This document shows positions 58,601 through 64,000 of a stretch of 64,000 nt of DNA, piece by piece. A program made the translations under genes and the position numbers. Below the pieces are notes generated by a model, which saw only the letters and a program-made list of their open reading frames with translations, had not been told where the DNA came from and ran no database searches. Numbering within the stretch: the first letter of the stretch is position 1; every line of letters begins with the position of its first letter. Origin of the DNA: Pyronema omphalodes (lineage: Eukaryota; Ascomycota; Pezizomycetes; Pezizales; Pyronemataceae); NCBI GenBank assembly GCA_024516155.1, contig JAJJXM010000001.1, forward strand, positions 1,848,479-1,912,478, in the 5' to 3' direction.

Positions 58601-59292
58601 TTTTACCTCTCTGACACATTCCCAGCCCAACCACCCCTCGGCTACTTCCACTCATGGACAGGGGGTGTTGGAAGGGTTAATCCAAATTTATACCAAGATG
58701 GAAAAATTTGCTTGTCTCTTCTGGGAACATGGCATGCCCAAAAACGTGCCGAGGGATGGTCTGCTGGTGGAAGCTCGATCTTGCAGTTGCTTGTAAGTCT
58801 TATGGGATTGGTTTTGGTGCGAGAACCTTGGTATAGTAAGTTCTTTCCTACCCCGGCTAGGTGGGTAATGGCTGACAGCTTTTAGATGAAGCGGGATACA
58901 ATATTTATGAGGGTTCTGAACAAGTGGCTCTTAACTCGCAGTTGTATTCCGAGAGAGCTTACATTCTTGCTCGTGGCTTCGTGAAGCACGTGCTTCAAAC
59001 CCCAGTGCAAGGATTTGAGAGCGTCATCGAATGGCTTTATTTACCGCCTGGATGTGGCACTGTTAAACATGAGGAAGACGGAGAGGAGCTTGGTCCTGGA
59101 TCTTCATTACTGAATGAAGTTGTGATGAGTGCGAAGGAGGTGGTTCGGCGGAGCGAGGGCTCTACCGTCCTGACAGCTGAGGAAACGACGAATGGAATTG
59201 GAAAGGTGTCTAAGGGTGCGTTAGCTCTTCTTAAGAGACATTTATCGGTTCTTGAGGCAATTTTGGAGGAGAAGACGAAGATTGTGGCGTAA
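55641..59292 (+). CDS. large UBE2O-type ubiquitin-conjugating enzyme (hybrid E2/E3)
   Basis: This enzyme conjugates ubiquitin; UBE2O-type proteins act as combined E2/E3 and help remove orphan proteins. Four exons, 55641-55700, 55760-55825, 55895-58835 and 58886-59292, give 1157 aa. The N-terminal 650 residues contain several small beta-rich modules (GDFIIYKNCWMGIV, VGDKVRFTDIDAAVVKY, VWPGEIVIIKAE, VRWFESPD). A long acidic segment follows (about 730-810, mostly Asp/Glu/Ser). The UBC fold is at about 870-1035, with the catalytic Cys near residue 981 in NPNLYQDGKICLSLLGTW, a signature specific to this E2 class, followed by LLVSLMGLVLVREPWY. The last intron splits NEAGYN (Tyr-Asn junction). Exon 2 end is my best guess (GCT|GTTCGT). 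Confidence 0.92.
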
Positions 59293-59777
59293 CAGATGGG
59301 TCTTGTAGGTGCTAGGAGTTTTGTTGGGCTTTTGTTTCATATACCTTAGAGGCTTTGTTTGATTGATTGATTGATGCTTGGGAAACATAGAAATGTTGAC
59401 TCTATGTTTCGACATGATGATGTACTTTATAACCTCAAGATGCATAAAATAGGGCGTTTACTCGTCGAATTGTTACAACATCAAGTACTTCTGTAAATAA
59501 TAAACACGATTGGGATCTGAATTCGTCTTGGCGCTATTGGTAAGATCGGAACAAGGATGCCTCCACGCCTCGCGTAGCTCCGCGCTCCAGCAGCCCAGAG
59601 CTGCCGTTAGATGGCCATCAGTCACAGGTTCACCGACAACCGCGCACAGCTCCCATATACATAAGACGTACATCCCACAACACCTCACACACAACACCCC
59701 ACAACCCATCTCTCTCTCTCTCTGCCATATTCCTCGAGCTAAAACATAACACAACATTCAAAACACAACGCTTGACC
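59293..59777. other. tandem intergenic region
   Basis: The stretch of about 480 bp between two plus-strand genes holds the E2 3' UTR and the promoter of the next gene. A CA/TCTC-rich leader lies just before the ATG at 59778. Confidence 0.5.
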
Positions 59778-61025
59778 ATGGCCTCCACTGCCGTGCCTGC
59801 ACCTCCGATCCGTGTCGATCGAGCGGCCGAGTACAAAATTGTCCACGGCGGGTCCTTAAAGCGGCCTGCTGGTTTCAGCTCCTTGAAGTGTCCGTGATTC
59901 ATACCGAAGCTCGAAAAAGACCTGCTGAAGCTAACAAACGCTCTAGACAATCAAAAAACCTCCGGTATTAAGACAAATCCTAATGATCCGACCCTCACAC
60001 GAACCTCGATCGGCTACAACCTAAAGTTTATACACCCCAACACAAAGAACGAAATCCTTTATGAGGCTACGAGCTCGACTCCCGCAAAGAAGACAGAATA
60101 CTTCCTGGTCTTTGACCCTGCTACTAAAATTGCTACACTTGAGCGTCTCGACGCCGCATTTGTTTTCAATGCGGGTATTTATGCCCAGCCATACCCGCCT
60201 CTTAAGCCCGAGGTCGAAGACGATTTCGAGTTTTCTGCCGATTCCGACACCGCGGATTCGGAAGACGATACAGGTGGAGTCTTTGACTACCGTCATTTTA
60301 TGAACCGCAACAGCGCCGCCGAAGACAAACGCCAGAAGCGACTTGGAGCTCTCAAGCGCGCCGGAAAAGAAATCGTGGACATTCCAGATGATCAACTTCC
60401 ACCTGACGGAGAACTTATTATTCCCGACGCGATCCAACCTCATCAAGATCAAGACTCCGAAATGGATGCTCCCGGTGAAAGCGACGATGAAATGGAAACC
60501 TATGCACCCCCTCCTCCACCATCCAGAGCAAAGGCTGCCCCTAAGCCCAGAGCTCCTCCGAAAGCCAAGGCACCTCCTAAACCTCGCGCTCCTCCTAAGA
60601 AGAAGGCCGTCCCATCTATTCCTCCTCCCACAACTCAAGTCAACGAAATCATCATTCCCGATGCAGTACCGCCTCCAGCTCTTGACAGCGATGACGAAGA
60701 AATCGATTTCTCTGACGAAGATGAGGATGACCCTCCCTGCCAACCAGAAACTGTTGCTGCTCCTGAGCCAGTCATTGAGGAATCAGTAGACATCGATGTG
60801 GACGATTTCACGAAAGAGCTTGAGGAGGCTCTTGGACCTGCTGAAGATGATATTATGCAGCAGGGCGGCATTATATATGAGGACGACGATGACGTTAGTG
60901 ATGAAGATGAAGATCAACCTGCATGCGCCCCTCCTAGACCAGTGGGTGGTGCCCCGAAAAGCTTGGCGGAGATGTACGGAGGGACCCATCAGGAAGAGGA
61001 GGATAGTGAGAGTGAAGAAGAGTAA
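59778..61025 (+). CDS. EAF-family RNA polymerase II elongation factor (ELL-associated factor)
   Basis: EAF proteins partner ELL to stimulate Pol II elongation in the nucleus. The two exons, 59778-59889 and 59947-61025 (57-nt intron with GCTAAC branch site), encode 396 aa. The N-terminal EAF domain shows the expected order: YKIVHGGSLKR, FSSLKYNQKTS across the intron, TSIGYNLKFIHP, YFLVFDPATKIATLERLDAAFVFN (residues about 18-130). The remainder is disordered and acidic, with a Pro/Lys/Ala segment (APKPRAPPKAKAPPKPRAPP, 245-270) and repeated Asp/Glu stretches ending ESEEE. This matches fungal EAF proteins, whose transactivation tail is acidic. The start is the first ATG after a long pyrimidine-rich leader. 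Confidence 0.88.
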
Positions 61026-62301
61026 TCATCATCAACGTGGGAATAAACTGGGAGGAGATAAAGCAAGGGGTAAGAAACCGTGGAAGAATAATGTGATGGA
61101 GTATCATCTTGGGTTTGCGATTTGGCATTGTTTTCTCTTTTTTTTTTCATGGGCCTTCATATTATAGTGGCGTTGTTTTGTTTAGCGATCTTCATCATGA
61201 TTTTTGTATTAAAGGGATGGCGAATAAAAGGTTGGGTTTTTGAATGCTCTGCTGCGCAAATGGATGATCACAAATCTTGAGAACATGCAGGTACATGTAC
61301 TTGGCCACACGTGATGTATCAACACTCTAGATCCTGTATGATGTTTTAGATTATGACTCAATAGAAACTGTTCGAGTAATAAAGTTTGTTCTTCTTGACT
61401 GTGCCTTAAATCTCTTCTTTCCATCAAAACAGTAAGAAACGACAGGCAACAATAAGCACCGCCTGCTCCCCAATTGCCGCCCTAAATTACCCCCAAGTGA
61501 GACAGCCCGTTTTCCACCTCTACATACCAGGCAATCCTTCTTCACCCACCAATATCAAATCTCCCTTCCACAGATCTGTGAACTATTCATTAATTCCTGT
61601 CTTCTCGAAGTCAAACCCCTCTTCCTGGTCCAATACTCCAGCCGTCCACCTAATCAATGCAATGCCGATTCTTTTTTCCAACCGATAATGTATCTACCAT
61701 CAACCCAGTCCAGACCCCATGGTACTTACTACTGCTCATGAATTCATAATCCACCATGAACCATTTCTGTATCCTCTTAGTATCCAGCATATTATCACCG
61801 TAGCTTCGAAGTTCGACCTCTGGGGAGGAGTTAGATTCAACATCGCTCACCACCTCGGTGGGAAGTTCCAACTCCTCGTGATTCCACTGAGAAATGGCGT
61901 TTACAGGAGTAATTAAAGGCTTAAAAATCGACGAATATTACATCAGTGATAGGTACTGTGTTATTGGAGAGGATGAATCGCATGGGTAAGGTGGCGGAGA
62001 AGTATGGAAGGGTGATATTGAATGATACAGTATATCCCATTGCGGAATGGCTAGAGAAATACCAGGTTTTGTTGGAGGGAAATAACATGGAGTAGTTTGA
62101 GAGATTTCGGAGAGGTGTGGTTTAAAAGTTAGGAGAAGCTTTTGGGTGGGCTGGAGCAAGCCTTTTGTAAGTTTAATCAAGGCCTATTTCGGCGGCGATA
62201 AATGCGGGGGGTTATTTGAAGATTTACAAAAAAAAAACATCATGTAGATGGTATTCATTATCATACATTAATCATAAACTTCTTCTTTCAGGGTATCCTC
62301 C
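61026..62301. other. intergenic with unresolved coding-like text
   Basis: This gap lies between convergent genes. The first 350 bp look like 3' UTR. From about 61583 to 62095 both strands contain protein-like frames that I could not join into a confident model; see the separate entry. Confidence 0.45.
61583..61919 (-). other. possible 3' part of an unannotated minus-strand gene
   Basis: On minus, 61919-61726 reads an open segment (VNAISQWNHEELELPTEVV... KRIQKWFMVDYEFMSSSK). A 55-nt candidate intron (61725-61671) joins it to IGIALIRWTAGVLDQEEGFD..., ending at TAG 61585-61583. The first exon follows an acceptor-like TTTTTAAG. I could not find its upstream exon or start, and I know no matching family. 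It may be a small hypothetical gene, a gene remnant or chance. Confidence 0.25.
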
Positions 62302-62992
62302 TTAGTTGATCTCCTCAGCCTTAACAATAGTAGCAAACGCATCTCCAACCTCCGCCAAAACAACCTCAACCAACTTCTCCGCCTCAACACCGGGGATATC
62401 ACGGTCACCAATAGCATCAGAGACAACAGTGACGTCATATCCCTTCTCGAAAGCCACACGAGCAGTTCCAGAAACACAGACATGGGCCATGTAACCAGTC
62501 AACACCAACTTGTTCTTTCCAGTAGCCTTGATGAGCTCGTCCAAGTTGGTACCGGTGAAAGAGATAGGAGCAGGCTTGTGAAGAACAGTCTCTCCATCCT
62601 TAGGAGCAGTCAAAGCATAGGGCTCTGCTAACTCGGTGCCGGGAGTGAAGAGAGGTGCTCCCTCGGGTGTGTCGTGGTAGATGTGGATAATTGATCCGCC
62701 GGCGGAACGATAGCGCTCGAGGAGCTCGTGGATCTTGTTGACGGAGGCGGAGAAGTTCTTGATGGCGAGCTTGCCGTGGTCGTACCTGCGATGAGAGGGT
62801 TAGCAGGGTTTCATTAAAGATTCATGCTTTATCCATCTGGTAGTAACTGGGATGGAACACCCGGGCTGGCACTGGTGGGTGGTGTTAATGAAGGACGTAC
62901 TCATTCTGGACATCAATCAAAAGAAGGACAGAGTCGGAGGTAGTAGGCTGGCTAGCGGGAATGCCGAGGTGCTGACGGAAAGAGAGGGCCAT
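62302..62992 (-). CDS. isochorismatase-fold cysteine hydrolase
   Basis: The two exons, 62992-62901 and 62785-62302 (115-nt intron), encode 191 aa. The triad of the family is present: Asp27 (LLLIDVQNEY), Lys101 (VLHKPAPISF) and Cys134 (TGYMAHVCVSGTARVAF), with the cis-peptide-type GYMAH turn before Cys. Proteins of this fold include isochorismatases, nicotinamidases and many uncharacterised hydrolases. The short length and lack of extra domains fit a stand-alone enzyme, and the substrate cannot be told. The start is the first ATG (MALSFRQHLGIPAS). It is convergent with the EAF gene. Confidence 0.9.
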
Positions 62993-64000
62993 TGTTGTGG
63001 ATTTTGATGGGGTTTGTGTGATGAAGAATAGGGTTTAATGAATGATTGAGAATTGATGAGTGTGTCTGGTACGCGGGAATAAGGTCCTGTTTTATATCAA
63101 TGTGGGGTAGAGTCTAAAGCTCTAGCTGCCCACTTGCCTATTGCACCATCGATGGGTTCCCTGTCTATAGTAGATACACACTAAGTGCCCAAGGTCCATG
63201 TAAAGGGAGCTTGAGCTTACAACACAAAACCTTGCCTAATGAACAATGCAACTCAAAACGTTAACTGGTAAAGAAATGCCATCAGATCCCATTACCCAAA
63301 ATTCCCATATGCAATGGATTTAAGCTGCCATTATGAAGATCATATCAAATAGAGAAAGCATATGGCCCTATAATTGATGATTATGGAGCTTCTACATAAC
63401 GAGCTCTTCACCCCTTAAACTTGACTTTATGATGGCCCTTAGTATGGTGACAATTTCAACTTCCCTCATCTCACTGAAAGAGTGCACAATTCAAACATCC
63501 CATCATCCCACCATAATCATGTAGTCTCTATCATAGTGTAAGTAGTAGAAATTGCCATTTTGAAATAAGTATCTGTTTGAAAATGTTATGAATGTTCATC
63601 ACACTGTTCCGTGGAGAAATTGTGGTTGTTATGCTGCGGATTCGGATGGGTTGGCACTTTTTGAAGTGGTTGCTGCGCTACCCTCGCATGAACTCTTGGT
63701 ACTTAGTGCCTGGATAGATCGAGGAGCAGATGGTTTTCGGATCCGCTAAACCACTTTGATGGCATTTTGCCTGTATGTAGGATGCAATCAATTGATACAG
63801 GTACCCCATATGGCTATCGTGGGTCCGCTGTCAATGGAGATAGCCGATTCACCTCTTTTGATTATAGCTTCCCATGGGGATAGCTACTCCATCATGGCTC
63901 CAAAGCTCCAGTTAAGGACATTGTCCATTGTGTTTTCTAATATGAAATCTCTAAACACCCTATTGTGCTACCGGTCCATATCATAACCAGGTCGCAGTTA
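62993..64000. other. terminal intergenic region
   Basis: The last kilobase contains the upstream region of the isochorismatase-like gene and AT-rich sequence. A 76-codon frame at 63756-63986 shows no domain. No gene is supported. Confidence 0.5.
63090..63096 (-). promoter_or_regulatory. TATA box for the isochorismatase-like gene
   Basis: On minus the sequence reads TATAAAA, about 98 bp upstream of the ATG at 62992. That is a position compatible with a TATA element and a short leader. No functional data. Confidence 0.4.

Noticed and set aside
1..64000. tRNA, rRNA and CRISPR arrays
   Set aside because: I looked for conserved tRNA T-loop and D-loop text and regularly spaced repeats and saw none. 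The evenly repeated 18-bp array has no spacers. A covariance-model scan would be needed to exclude tRNAs fully.

Overview
The window looks like nuclear DNA of a filamentous ascomycete (Pezizomycotina). The evidence is intron-containing genes with short introns (mostly 49-93 nt, GTNNGT donors, CTAAC/CTGAY-like branch sites), ORFs whose best matches are fungal or eukaryotic housekeeping families, and multi-kilobase gene-poor stretches rich in simple repeats. I cannot fix the genus from sequence alone. All gene models were read by hand from splice signals and family motifs.

Layout: 1-7034 (-) is a large 5' part of GCN1, running off the left edge. 7902-9544 (-) is a monocarboxylate-type MFS transporter. 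12949-15390 (+) is a secreted S9 dipeptidyl-peptidase 5-like enzyme. 16460-17624 (+) is an EI24/RRT8-like membrane protein. 19413-20700 (+) is an aldo-keto reductase. 20887-22326 (-) is a small membrane protein followed, after one in-frame TAG, by a 324-codon open 18-bp minisatellite. 23340-24634 (-) is a broken, rearranged copy of the gene family found further right. About 24.9-32.5 kb holds no gene I can support and carries several diverged repeats. 32563-35364 (+) is a serine-rich protein with C-terminal membrane segments.

36.3-50.1 kb holds three direct tandem copies of a gene of unknown function (684, 683 and 687 aa), each with three coding exons, a 5' leader intron and co-duplicated flanks. 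A roughly 0.6-kb element with long terminal inverted repeats lies between the first two. The block 50.4-63.0 kb is a dense housekeeping cluster: COG8 (-), CCT gamma/CCT3 (-), a PRKRIP1-like DUF1168 protein (-), a giant UBE2O-type E2 (+), an EAF-family elongation factor (+) and an isochorismatase-fold hydrolase (-).

The housekeeping genes belong to separate pathways: translation control, Golgi tethering, chaperonin, ubiquitylation and transcription elongation. There is no sign of a shared operon-like function. The least explained parts are the tandem family with its inverted pseudogene, and the minisatellite that stays in frame past a stop codon.
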